From Blautia sp. MSJ-9 (GTDB taxonomy: Bacteria > Bacillota > Clostridia > Lachnospirales > Lachnospiraceae): a stretch of 64,000 bases of DNA. Location of the stretch: contig NZ_JAHLQG010000040.1 in the NCBI RefSeq assembly GCF_018919065.1, positions 1 through 64,000 on the forward strand, given 5' to 3'. Numbering within the stretch: position 1 is the stretch's first letter; the number at the start of each line of letters is the position of its first letter. The position numbers were made by a program, and so were the translations under genes. Under the pieces are notes generated by a model that worked only from the letters and a program-made list of their open reading frames with translations, was not told the origin of the DNA and ran no database searches. Of this stretch, positions 42,053 through 51,005 are shown one piece after another.

Positions 42053-44254
42053 ATGGAATGGATTAAGTATCATGAGGCAGAGAAAGTATTCGAGCTGAAA
42101 ACAGAAAACAGCACCTATCAGATGCAGGTAAGAGAGTATGATACTCTGGTTCATCTGTATTATGGAAGCCCGGTAGGTGATTCCCTGATCACAGACAGAA
42201 TCGTGGGTGTAGACAGAGGGTTCTCCGGAAACCCATATGAAGCAGGAAAAGATAAAACATTTTCCCTGGATACTCTGCCACAGGAATACACAGCATATGG
42301 AAATGGCGATTACCGCATCAATGGTCTGGAAACGGAACAGGCAGACGGCAGCGATACTGCAAATCTGAAATTTGAGTCTTATGAAATCCGTAAAGGAAAA
42401 TACAGTCTGAAGGGTCTTCCTGCAATGTTTGCGAAGGAAGACGAAGCAGAGACATTGGAGATTGTTCTGGCAGACCGCGTAAGCGGACTGAAAGCACATC
42501 TTCTTTATGGGGTATTTCCACATCTGGATGTGATCACCAGAGCCGTTCGTCTGGAACAGACAGGTGAAAAGCCTGTTACAGTAAAAAAAGCAATGTCCAT
42601 GGAAATGGATTTTGAATACAGAGAAATGGACGCAGTTCACTTCTACGGCAGACACAACATGGAACGTCAGATGGAAAGAATTCACCTGAGTCATGGAAAC
42701 TGGTCAGTGGGAAGCATCCGTGGTGCATCCAGTCACCATCATAATCCATTTGTGATCCTCTGCGACAGAGATACAGAAGAGACACATGGAAGCTGTTATG
42801 GTTATGCACTGGCATACAGCGGAAACTTTGCATTTGAGTCAGAGGTAGATCAGGTAGGTCATACCCGTGTAACAATGGGAATTCATCCATATCATTTCTC
42901 ATGGACTCTGGAAAAGGGAGATACATTTGAGACTCCGGAAGTGATCATGGCATATTCAGAAGAGGGATTTGGAAAACTTTCCAGAATATATCATGATGCA
43001 TACAGAAATAACCTGATCCGCAGTAAATACGTAGAACAGCCGAGACCAATTTTGGTAAACAACTGGGAAGCAACCTATTTTGATTTCGATGCAGATAAAC
43101 TGTACCACATTGCAGAAGAAGCAAAGAATATCGGTCTGGATATGTTTGTTCTGGATGACGGATGGTTTGGCAAGCGAGACAATGACTGGTGTGCACTTGG
43201 TGACTGGGAAGTAAATGAAGAGAAGATCAAAGGTGGACTTCCGGCACTGGCAGGGAGAATCCATGGTCTTGGCCTGAAATTCGGTCTGTGGGTAGAACCG
43301 GAAATGATTTCAGAGGACAGTGATCTCTACAGAGAACATCCGGACTGGGCTCTGAAGATTCCGGGACGTGCCATGAACAGAAGCAGACATCAGCTGAACC
43401 TGGACATTACCAGAAAAGAAGTCCGTGACCATATCATGAATCAGATTTTCAAAGTTCTTGATGCATGCAAAGCAGACTATGTAAAATGGGATATGAACCG
43501 TAGTGTAGATAACGTATTCTCTGCGGCACTGCCGAAAGAACGTCAGGGAGAGGTTTATCACAGATATGTACTTGCAGTTTATGAAATGATGGAAAGCCTT
43601 GTACAGAGATATCCAGATCTCCTGTTTGAATCCTGTTCAGGCGGCGGCGGAAGGTTTGATGCGGGAATGCTTTATTACTCTCCACAGATCTGGTGCAGTG
43701 ATAACACAGATGCCATTGACAGACTGAAGATTCAGTACGGTACTTCTTTTGGATATCCGGTAAGCGCAATGGGCGCCCATGTCAGTGTATGCCCGAATCA
43801 CCAGTCCGGCAGAATTACACCATTCGAGACAAGAGGAACGGTTGCATCTGCCGGTACATTCGGCTACGAACTGGATCTGATGAAGATGTCCGAAGAAGAT
43901 AAAAAGACAGCCAGAGAACAGATCCTGAAATACAAAGAGATTGAACATCTGGTACAGTCAGGAGATTACTATCGTCTGGTAAATCCATTCGAAAACAACA
44001 ATCATGTACTCTGGCAGTTTGTATCTAAGGATAAGAAAGAGACTGTTGTATGCGGAGTAAGACTCCACAGTGAAGCAAATCCATATATTTACCTATTCTG
44101 TCCACAGGGACTGGATGCAGATCTCCACTATGAAGACACTGCAACCGGAAAAGTATACACAGGCGCAGCACTGATGAAAGCAGGCCTGCCATTACCACTG
44201 ACAACAGGCGATTACCAGCCAATCAGATTTACATTTAAGGCAGTGGAGAAATAA
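42053..44254 (+). CDS. Alpha-galactosidase, glycoside hydrolase family 36 (second copy)
   Basis: This 733-residue GH36 enzyme has the same layout as the one at 34326: N-terminal beta-sandwich, TIM barrel with NNWEATYFDFDADKLYHIAE and MFVLDDGWFGKRDNDW, then YVKWDMNR (nucleophile D480) and WCSDNTDA (acid/base D550). There is no signal peptide. The two enzymes differ at many positions, so they are old paralogues rather than a recent duplication, and may prefer different alpha-galactosides. As the last gene of the ABC operon it probably hydrolyses the imported sugar. GAGGT precedes the start. Confidence 0.96.
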   Translation: MEWIKYHEAEKVFELKTENSTYQMQVREYDTLVHLYYGSPVGDSLITDRIVGVDRGFSGNPYEAGKDKTFSLDTLPQEYTAYGNGDYRINGLETEQADGSDTANLKFESYEIRKGKYSLKGLPAMFAKEDEAETLEIVLADRVSGLKAHLLYGVFPHLDVITRAVRLEQTGEKPVTVKKAMSMEMDFEYREMDAVHFYGRHNMERQMERIHLSHGNWSVGSIRGASSHHHNPFVILCDRDTEETHGSCYGYALAYSGNFAFESEVDQVGHTRVTMGIHPYHFSWTLEKGDTFETPEVIMAYSEEGFGKLSRIYHDAYRNNLIRSKYVEQPRPILVNNWEATYFDFDADKLYHIAEEAKNIGLDMFVLDDGWFGKRDNDWCALGDWEVNEEKIKGGLPALAGRIHGLGLKFGLWVEPEMISEDSDLYREHPDWALKIPGRAMNRSRHQLNLDITRKEVRDHIMNQIFKVLDACKADYVKWDMNRSVDNVFSAALPKERQGEVYHRYVLAVYEMMESLVQRYPDLLFESCSGGGGRFDAGMLYYSPQIWCSDNTDAIDRLKIQYGTSFGYPVSAMGAHVSVCPNHQSGRITPFETRGTVASAGTFGYELDLMKMSEEDKKTAREQILKYKEIEHLVQSGDYYRLVNPFENNNHVLWQFVSKDKKETVVCGVRLHSEANPYIYLFCPQGLDADLHYEDTATGKVYTGAALMKAGLPLPLTTGDYQPIRFTFKAVEK

Positions 44255-44306
44255 TTTAACCAAATCAAGTAAGTTCCCTGCTTCAATTGCGAATATCCGC
44301 TTGACC

Positions 44307-44349
44307 TATAGCAATCCTCTTAAATGCATTATTTTAGAGGATCGCTATA
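44307..44349. other. Hairpin downstream of the second alpha-galactosidase
   Basis: TATAGC and ATCCTCT pair with AGAGGAT and GCTATA, with one mismatch between the two stem parts. It has no U-run and may protect the 3' end of the operon mRNA. Confidence 0.45.
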
Positions 44350-44407
44350 AATCACGTAGCTCGTTGCTTTTATTGCGAATAACAGATTGAATTTTATAAA
44401 GAGATGA

Positions 44408-44443
44408 AAAAGGAGACTGCAGAAAAATATGTAGTCTCCTTTT
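44408..44443. terminator. Bidirectional terminator between convergent genes
   Basis: AAAAGGAGACT (44408-44418) pairs perfectly with AGTCTCCTTTT (44433-44443). It serves the sugar operon on the plus strand and the DUF1836 gene on the minus strand. Confidence 0.85.
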
Positions 44444-44471
44444 AGTAATTCAGTATCTGTCTGTTTGATTA

Positions 44472-45089
44472 CTATTTTTTCTTTTTAGAATCATGCTCCG
44501 TTGATGGATGCATCCCGTCGATCAGGTGCTCGATCATCATCTTCTTCACATAAACATCAAAACTCAGCAGACAGATAAAGGAAAATCTCTTCAGATTCTC
44601 CTGATCTTCATCATCTGCATCTCCGAAAGTATCCTGCGCTGTTTTGTATTTGCGGAGCAGGTCTTTCTTGAGAGATTCGATCTGTTCTTTCTCCATGCTG
44701 AAAACTTCATTATAAATATAAGTCATATCTTTCTCAGTCATGGACTTGAAATATTTCTGCGCGATCGGCGTGAGCAGAGTCTGAATATCATTGATGGAAA
44801 GAATATTCTTGAAATAATAAATAAAGATCAGCATCAGGATATGCTCACGGGAATAACGCTTCTTCTCCGGCGGAGGGAGAAGTTTATTCTTGGCATAATT
44901 ATTGATCATGGTCTTAGTGAGGATCTTGTCCTCATCATAACGTTTGGTAGATGCGAGCTGCTCTTCCATAAATGTAGTCACCTGATCCATGTATAATTCA
45001 ATATTTGGAATATCTTCCGGTTTAATATAATCAATTCTGGACACACTTTCCAGAATACTGTTTATCATATCTTTTTCATCGATTGTCAT
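44472..45089 (-). CDS. DUF1836 domain-containing putative regulator
   Basis: This 205-residue DUF1836 protein is common in Clostridia. Its central part (ILTKTMINNYAKNKLLPPPE, KKRYSREHILMLIFIYYFKN) resembles a MerR-like winged helix with its wing and a following helix. The C-terminus is helical and ends in lysines. The function is unknown; a DNA-binding regulator is the usual guess. It has its own promoter and AGGTGA ribosome site and is divergent from the pcrA gene, 226 bases away. Confidence 0.85.
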   Translation of the reverse strand: MTIDEKDMINSILESVSRIDYIKPEDIPNIELYMDQVTTFMEEQLASTKRYDEDKILTKTMINNYAKNKLLPPPEKKRYSREHILMLIFIYYFKNILSINDIQTLLTPIAQKYFKSMTEKDMTYIYNEVFSMEKEQIESLKKDLLRKYKTAQDTFGDADDEDQENLKRFSFICLLSFDVYVKKMMIEHLIDGMHPSTEHDSKKKK

Positions 45090-45110
45090 CTTTAATCACC
45101 TCTGTCCCCT

Positions 45111-45139
45111 ATTATATAGTTTTAAATACTACTTGTAAA
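45111..45139 (-). promoter_or_regulatory. Sigma-A promoter for the DUF1836 gene
   Basis: On the minus strand TTTACA (45139-45134) and TATAAT (45116-45111) are 17 bases apart, a near-consensus promoter with a short leader. Confidence 0.75.
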
Positions 45140-45242
45140 TGTTTTTTTTACTGAATTGTCGAGGAAATTGCCGGTTACTGTTTGTATGCTTTTATTCTGC
45201 GGGGGGATGCATATGTAAAAATAAATTTCTAAAAGTAACCTG

Positions 45243-45271
45243 TTGTAGGGGAACAGGTTTTTGTGTATAAT
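45243..45271 (+). promoter_or_regulatory. Sigma-A promoter for pcrA
   Basis: TTGTAG (45243-45248) and TATAAT (45266-45271) are 17 bases apart. The leader to ATG 45316 is about 38 bases. Confidence 0.75.
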
Positions 45272-45315
45272 TGTTAAGATATGCAACAGTAACTCGACAA
45301 GAGATAGGAGAGAAA

Positions 45316-47553
45316 ATGAACGACATTTACAGTACATTAAATCCCCCACAGCAGGAAGCTGTCTACCACACAGACGGCCCATTGCTGATCCTGGCGGGAG
45401 CGGGTTCGGGAAAGACGCGAGTGCTGACCCACCGTATTGCTTACCTGATAGATGAAAAGGGTGTAAATCCCTGGAATATCCTGGCTATCACTTTCACAAA
45501 CAAAGCAGCCAGTGAGATGAGAGAACGAGTAGATAAGATCGTAGGCTTCGGCTCAGAGAGTATCTGGGTGTCCACCTTCCATTCCACCTGCGTGCGAATC
45601 CTGCGCAGACACATTGACCGTCTGGGATTCGACACCAGATTTGCCATCTACGATACAGAAGATCAGAAAACTCTGATGAAAGAAATCTGCAGAAAGCTGA
45701 ACATTGATACTAAGATCTACAAGGAACGTTCCCTTCTTGCGCAGATTTCTCATGCAAAAGACGAACTGATCACACCGGATGAAATGGAACTGAATGCAGG
45801 CGGTGATTTTAATAAGAAGAAAGTCGCAGCAGTATACCGTGAATACCAGGCATCCCTGCGTAAAAACAATGCGCTGGACTTCGATGATCTGATCGTAAAG
45901 ACAGTGGAACTTTTCCAGAACTGCGGAGATGTTCTTGAGAACTATCAGGAACGCTTCAAATATATTATGGTAGATGAGTATCAGGACACCAACACTGCAC
46001 AATTCAAATTTGTAAGTCTGCTGGCTTCCAAATATGAGAATCTCTGCGTTGTCGGTGATGATGACCAGTCTATCTACAAGTTCCGTGGTGCAAATATCGG
46101 AAACATTCTCGGATTTGAGCACGTGTTCCCGGATGCAAAAGTAATCCGTCTGGAACAGAATTACCGTTCCACCAAGAACATCCTGAGTGCAGCCAACGAA
46201 GTGATCGCAAACAATGCATCCCGTAAATCTAAGACACTCTGGACAGAGAACCCGGAAGGCGACCTGATCCATTTCCGTCAGTTTATGAATGGATACGAAG
46301 AAGCAGAATATGTAGTAGGTGAGATTTCCAGAGCACACAGAGAGAACGGCGCGAAGTACAAAGACTGTGCAGTCCTGTACAGAACCAATGCTCAGTCCCG
46401 ACTCTTTGAAGAGAAGTGCCTGCTTGCGAACATTCCTTACAAGATTGTAGGGGGCGTAAACTTCTATGCACGTAAAGAAATCAAAGACCTGTTATGTTAT
46501 CTGAAAACTATCGACAATTCCAGAGATGACCTTGCAGTCCGCAGGATTATTAATGTGCCGAAGCGAGGAATCGGAGCTACAACCCTTGGCAGAATTCAAG
46601 ATTATGCAGATAAGATGAGCGTCAGTTTCTATGATGCTCTGCGTGTGGCAGAAGAGGTTCCATCTATTGGAAGAAGCCTTTCCAAGATTGATGGATTTGT
46701 GACCTTTATTCAGAGTTTAAAGAGTAAAGCGGAATCCTACACAGTCCGTGAACTTCTGGAAGAAGTAATCGAACTTACAGGATATGTGGCAGAACTGAAA
46801 GCGGAAGATACCGAAGAATCACAGGCAAGGATCGAGAATATCGATGAACTTATTTCCAAGGCAGAATCTTATCAGGAAGCCATGGAAGAACAGGGACAGC
46901 CGGCTACACTTTCAGGATTTCTGGAAGAGATTGCGCTGATCGCAGACATTGACAGTGTTGACCCGGATCAGGATTATGTGCTTCTTATGACTTTACATAG
47001 TGCCAAAGGTCTGGAGTTCCCGAGAGTTTTTCTGGTTGGAATGGAAGACGGAATTTTCCCGTCTTATATGTCCATTGTATCAGACGACAGATCCGATCTG
47101 GAAGAAGAAAGACGCCTTTGTTATGTAGGAATCACAAGAGCCATGGAGGATCTGACTCTGACAAGCGCCAGACAGCGAATGATCCGGGGGGATGTGCAGT
47201 ACAACAAAGTTTCCAGATTTGTCCGCGAAATCCCGCGTGAACTTGTAGATATGGGACAGACAGCAACACCGGAAAAGAAGAAACAGATCGCAGATATGAT
47301 CCAGGCAGACAGCAGCCTTGCCAAGATGAAAATGGCACTGGCAGCGAAGCCATTCAAGCCAAGGGAATTCAAAGTCACCAAGGCAGCGTCCTTAGACTAT
47401 GAAGTGGGAGATACGGTACGTCACATTAAATTTGGCGTGGGAATCGTCAAAGACATTGTAGACGGCGGAAGAGATTACGAAGTCACGGTTGATTTTGATA
47501 AAGTGGGAGTCAAAAAGATGTTTGCAGGTTTTGCGAAATTGAAGAAACTGTGA
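45316..47553 (+). CDS. pcrA: ATP-dependent DNA helicase PcrA (UvrD/Rep family)
   Basis: This 745-residue superfamily 1A helicase is close to the usual PcrA length. The motifs in order are LNPPQQEAV (Q motif), AGAGSGKT (27-34), AITFTNKAASEMRERV, STFHSTCVRILRRH, VDEYQDTN, VVGDDDQSIYKFRGA, EQNYRST, then LMTLHSAKGLEFPRVFLVGM and EEERRLCYVGITRA. A C-terminal Tudor-like segment (VGDTVRHIKFGVGIVKDIVD) is typical of PcrA and binds RNA polymerase. It unwinds DNA in repair and removes RecA from DNA. ATG 45316 with AGGAG is preferred to the in-frame ATG 45271. Confidence 0.97.
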   Translation: MNDIYSTLNPPQQEAVYHTDGPLLILAGAGSGKTRVLTHRIAYLIDEKGVNPWNILAITFTNKAASEMRERVDKIVGFGSESIWVSTFHSTCVRILRRHIDRLGFDTRFAIYDTEDQKTLMKEICRKLNIDTKIYKERSLLAQISHAKDELITPDEMELNAGGDFNKKKVAAVYREYQASLRKNNALDFDDLIVKTVELFQNCGDVLENYQERFKYIMVDEYQDTNTAQFKFVSLLASKYENLCVVGDDDQSIYKFRGANIGNILGFEHVFPDAKVIRLEQNYRSTKNILSAANEVIANNASRKSKTLWTENPEGDLIHFRQFMNGYEEAEYVVGEISRAHRENGAKYKDCAVLYRTNAQSRLFEEKCLLANIPYKIVGGVNFYARKEIKDLLCYLKTIDNSRDDLAVRRIINVPKRGIGATTLGRIQDYADKMSVSFYDALRVAEEVPSIGRSLSKIDGFVTFIQSLKSKAESYTVRELLEEVIELTGYVAELKAEDTEESQARIENIDELISKAESYQEAMEEQGQPATLSGFLEEIALIADIDSVDPDQDYVLLMTLHSAKGLEFPRVFLVGMEDGIFPSYMSIVSDDRSDLEEERRLCYVGITRAMEDLTLTSARQRMIRGDVQYNKVSRFVREIPRELVDMGQTATPEKKKQIADMIQADSSLAKMKMALAAKPFKPREFKVTKAASLDYEVGDTVRHIKFGVGIVKDIVDGGRDYEVTVDFDKVGVKKMFAGFAKLKKL

Positions 47554-47730
47554 TAATGAAATCAGGTAGTTTGGACCTGAACATTGTATAAAACAGGATT
47601 TGGGCATTCTATATTCAGTGATATGTCCGGGAACGTCTGACGGTCCGGCAGGATATAAGACCAGCAGGGTTTTGAGAAAGCGGACAATCTGAAACACAGG
47701 TTGTAACAGATCCGGGAGAGGAAAAAAATT
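47554..47730. other. Gap between pcrA and the permease gene with repeated short motifs
   Basis: The 177 bases hold a small hairpin (CAGGT ... ACCTG, 47563-47577), a TATAAA-like box (47587) and a direct repeat of GTCCGG. I looked for a purine riboswitch, which often precedes such permeases, but the conserved core is not there. The control of the next gene is unresolved. Confidence 0.3.
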
Positions 47731-48990
47731 ATGAGTAAAAACACAAAAGACGCAGTAGAAGATAAGGATTATTCCCTTGAGCGTGTACCAGCCACAGCAA
47801 GAAAAGGTTTCTGGCCGATGTTCTTTATTATGCTTGGGTTCACATTCTTTTCAGCCAGCATGAGTGTCGGTGCAAAGCTGGGAATCGGGCTGAACCTGCA
47901 GGGATTTATCTGGGCAGTACTGATCGGAAGTATTGTGCTGGGTGCCTATACGGGGGTACTTGGCTACATCGGAAGTCACACCGGTATGTCGCTGGATCTG
48001 CTTGCACAGCATTCTTTCGGTAAAAAAGGTTCTTACCTGCCATCCGCACTGATCAGTTTCACACAGATCGGATGGTTCGGTGTAGGTGCAGCCATGTTTG
48101 CCATTCCGGCAGCAGAAGTGCTCCATGTATCACCGGTAGTCCTGGTAGTGATCGCGGGTGTGTGCATGACACTTTCTGCATACCGCGGAATTGAAGGACT
48201 GGAAATCGTAAGTTATATTTCCGTACCGTTAATTGCAGTCCTTGGTATTTATTCCATGAGCCTTGCAATTGGACAGGGCGGCGGTCTGGAAGCAGTATTT
48301 GCCAAGAGTCAGGGAACACTGACCATTGCAGGCGGAGCTGGTCTGGTTATCGGTTCCTTTGTCAGCGGCGGAACAGCAACACCAAACTTCACCCGTTATG
48401 CAAAGACAAACAAGATTGCCATTATTACAACTGTGATCGCATTCTTTGTAGGAAACTCCCTGATGTTTGCATTTGGTGCTACAGGCGGTGCTTTTACAGG
48501 AAAAGACGATATTTTCTACGTTATGATCGCACAGGGACTGACAGTTCCGGCACTGATCGCACTGGGAGCAAACATCTGGACCACCAATGACAATGCACTT
48601 TACACATCCGGACTTGGGCTTTCCAACATCACAAAAATCCGCAAGAAACCAATGGTGGTGATCGCTGGCGTGATTGGAACCGTGCTTTCTATCTGGCTTT
48701 ACAACAATTTTGTAGGATGGCTCAACTTCCTGAATGCAGCTCTCCCGCCGGTAGGTGCACTGATCTCTCTGGATTTCTTTTTACACAAATCCGACTATGA
48801 GTCAGGCGCAGAAGCAAAGAAAGAAGTGAAATGGGGCTCCGTTATTGGTGTAATCTGCGGTGCACTTGCAGGAAACCTGATCCCTGGAGGAATCGCTTCT
48901 ATCAATGCCATGGTTGTAGCAGTCATCTGTTATTTTGTGATCGGAGCGATTGCAAAAGACGGAGAAGTAAGTGATAAAGTTTTTTCGTAA
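47731..48990 (+). CDS. NCS1-family cytosine/purine permease (CodB-like)
   Basis: This 419-residue membrane protein has about 12 helices. It starts with a polar stretch ending SLERVPATARKGFWPMFFIM, and family motifs include FTFFSASMSVGAKLGIGLNL, GMSLDLLAQHSFGKKGSYLP, GWFGVGAAMFAIP and WTTNDNALYTSGLGLSN. The best-known relative is CodB, which imports cytosine with protons or sodium. No deaminase gene is next to it; a fumarase/tartrate dehydratase remnant follows instead. GGGAGAGG precedes the start. Confidence 0.88.
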   Translation: MSKNTKDAVEDKDYSLERVPATARKGFWPMFFIMLGFTFFSASMSVGAKLGIGLNLQGFIWAVLIGSIVLGAYTGVLGYIGSHTGMSLDLLAQHSFGKKGSYLPSALISFTQIGWFGVGAAMFAIPAAEVLHVSPVVLVVIAGVCMTLSAYRGIEGLEIVSYISVPLIAVLGIYSMSLAIGQGGGLEAVFAKSQGTLTIAGGAGLVIGSFVSGGTATPNFTRYAKTNKIAIITTVIAFFVGNSLMFAFGATGGAFTGKDDIFYVMIAQGLTVPALIALGANIWTTNDNALYTSGLGLSNITKIRKKPMVVIAGVIGTVLSIWLYNNFVGWLNFLNAALPPVGALISLDFFLHKSDYESGAEAKKEVKWGSVIGVICGALAGNLIPGGIASINAMVVAVICYFVIGAIAKDGEVSDKVFS

Positions 48991-48995
48991 GATAA

Positions 48996-49262
48996 ATCTT
49001 GTACAAAGCGATCCATTGTGTATTCCCTGCAGGAAACGGAGTAGTAGCAGCTACAGAAGTAGAAGAGATTGTAGATGCTCAGTGGAGAGATCTGGGAATG
49101 CCAGAAACATTATGGCACTGTCGCGTAAAAGAATTCGGACCTCTGATCGTATCCATCGATACAGAAGGACGCAATCTTTTCGAAGAAAACAAAGTGATCT
49201 TCAATGAAAGAAAAGAAAAAGCCATTGAAGAGATCTGTAAACACGTAAGCTTTATTAAATAA
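48996..49262 (+). pseudogene. 3' remnant of class I fumarase / tartrate dehydratase beta subunit
   Basis: About 88 codons are readable and match, from memory, the C-terminal third of TtdB/FumA-type beta subunits: [59 protein letters not shown] and the ending CKHVSFIK. The complete subunit has about 200 residues. The frame is closed by TAA at 48993, five bases after the permease stop codon, and no ribosome site precedes the only possible start (TTG 48999). I read it as the surviving end of a deleted gene, not as an active protein. The sequence after the junction has no internal stop, so the deletion may be recent. Confidence 0.7.
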
Positions 49263-49308
49263 GATACTATACACAAAAAAGTATAACCTCAAAAATATAC
49301 TGCCATCT

Positions 49309-49358
49309 GAAGAGCCATGCAAAGAAGTAATGATAACTTCCGGCATGGCTCTTCTTTT
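49309..49358 (+). terminator. Terminator after the fumarase-like remnant
   Basis: GAAGAGCCATGC (49309-49320) pairs perfectly with GCATGGCTCTTC (49343-49354), with a nested GAAGT/ACTTC stem, followed by TTTTGT. It probably was the terminator of the lost operon and now serves the permease gene. Confidence 0.88.
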
Positions 49359-49541
49359 GTAGATTTGTTTTGAATATAAAACAATTTTGGACGTTTATGT
49401 TTAGATTTCAGGTAGAATATTTTTTATAATTGTAGTAAAGTAGGAATCAGATGGATATTGTTGTTGTATAGTTGAGGGAATATAGATGATTTTGGATGTC
49501 TGACAGAGCAATATCAGCACAATGGAGAAAGTATAAGAAAT

Positions 49542-51005
49542 ATGAAGAACTATCGAAAGAAATTATTATGTGCAGGTTTGAGCGCAGTTTTGCTGTTAAG
49601 CGGATGCGGCATGAGTAGTGAACTGGCATCTGTTTCAGAGTCCAGTCATGATGAACCAACTCTTGTAACAGTATGGAATTATTACAATGGCCAGCAGCTC
49701 AAAGCTTTTGACAAGCTGGTCAGTGAATTTAATGATACAGTAGGAAACGAAAAAGGAATCCTGGTAGAGAGCCACAGTCTCGGAACAGTCTATGATCTGG
49801 AGCAGAGTGTACTCGATACCGTAAATCATAAAGTCGGAGCAAATGAGCTTCCAAACATTTTCGCCGCTTATGTAGACACTGCCTATGCAGTAGATAAGCT
49901 GGGTTATGTTGCAGATCTGAAGCCATACCTGTCTCAGGAAGAAATTGATAAATTTGTAAACAGCTACATAGAAGAAGGTGAACTTTCCGGCGATGGAAGC
50001 ATCAAGATCTTCCCGGTGGCAAAATCCACAGAGATTTTCATGCTGAACAAGACCGACTGGGATAAATTTGCAGAAGCAACAGGTGCAGACATCAATGATC
50101 TGAAAACAATTGAGGGCCTGACAAAAACTGCTCAGGATTACTATGAATGGACAGACAGTCAGACGCCCAAAGCCAACGACGGAAAAGCATTTTTCGGCAG
50201 AGACGCCATGGCAAATTATTTCCTCATAGGCGCCCGACAGCTTGGTACAGAGATTTTTTCTGTAGAAGATGGAAAAGCAAAGCTGAATTTTGACAAAGAT
50301 GTGATCCGAAAGATCTGGGATAACTATTATGTTCCATTTGTAAAGGGCTATTTCGCAGCATCGGGTAAATTCCGAAGTGACGATATCAAGACTGGCAATA
50401 TCATTGCATTTACAGGAGCATCCTCAGGAGCTACATTCCTGCCGGATCAGGTAACTGTCGATGACACGGAGCGTTATCCGATCGAGATGGAAGCAATGGA
50501 ATGCCCGGAATTTGAAGGCGGTGAGCACTATGCCGTGCAGCAGGGTGCAGGAATGGTGGTCACGAAGACAGAAGATGAGCCGGAAGAACAGATAGAAGCA
50601 TCCGTAGAATTCCTCAAATGGTTTACTCAGGATGAACGAAACATTCAGTTCTCCCTGGATTCCGGATATATGCCCGTTACAAAAGAAGCCAATAATCTGG
50701 AAACAATTGAAAAGGACACATCACTGAATGAAACAGACCGTACTTTTTCCATTGTGAAAGCTGCAATCGATACAGTGAATCATAACACTTTATATACAAC
50801 GAAAGCCTTTGAAAATGGTAAAAATGCAAGAAGTATTCTGGAATATTCCATGTCTGATAAAGCTGCAGAAGACAGAAAAACTGTTGTAGAGAATTTGCAG
50901 AAAGGACAGACACTGGAACAGGCATCCGCAGAATTTGCAGGTGATGAATGCTTTGAGAAATGGTACCAGGAGACAAAAGAAGCCTTGGAGAAGCTAATTA
51001 AATGA
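49542..51005 (+). CDS. Extracellular solute-binding lipoprotein (family 1), no transporter nearby
   Basis: This 487-residue lipoprotein has a signal ending AVLLLSGC. The family 1 binding fold contains PTLVTVWNYYNGQQLKAFDK near the N-terminus, FPVAKSTEIFMLNKTDWDKF in the middle and YAVQQGAGMVVTKTEDEPEE later. Such proteins bind sugars or polyols. There is no permease or ATPase gene; the stop codon overlaps the start of a GGDEF protein with an extracellular sensor domain (ATGA). It may therefore deliver a ligand to that sensor instead of a transporter. Its ribosome site is weak (GGAGAAAG, about 15 bases away), so expression may be low. Confidence 0.88.
   Translation: MKNYRKKLLCAGLSAVLLLSGCGMSSELASVSESSHDEPTLVTVWNYYNGQQLKAFDKLVSEFNDTVGNEKGILVESHSLGTVYDLEQSVLDTVNHKVGANELPNIFAAYVDTAYAVDKLGYVADLKPYLSQEEIDKFVNSYIEEGELSGDGSIKIFPVAKSTEIFMLNKTDWDKFAEATGADINDLKTIEGLTKTAQDYYEWTDSQTPKANDGKAFFGRDAMANYFLIGARQLGTEIFSVEDGKAKLNFDKDVIRKIWDNYYVPFVKGYFAASGKFRSDDIKTGNIIAFTGASSGATFLPDQVTVDDTERYPIEMEAMECPEFEGGEHYAVQQGAGMVVTKTEDEPEEQIEASVEFLKWFTQDERNIQFSLDSGYMPVTKEANNLETIEKDTSLNETDRTFSIVKAAIDTVNHNTLYTTKAFENGKNARSILEYSMSDKAAEDRKTVVENLQKGQTLEQASAEFAGDECFEKWYQETKEALEKLIK

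Noticed and set aside
41975-42694. Minus-strand open frame of 239 codons at the start of the second alpha-galactosidase
   Set aside because: Antisense shadow of a well-supported GH36 gene and of the leader before it.
45553-46338. Minus-strand open frame of 261 codons inside pcrA
   Set aside because: Antisense to conserved helicase motifs, with the residue bias of a shadow frame and no start signal.
47581-47720. Purine riboswitch before the permease gene
   Set aside because: A GATATG stretch resembles loop L2, but the flanking bases do not pair and the conserved three-way junction bases are missing.
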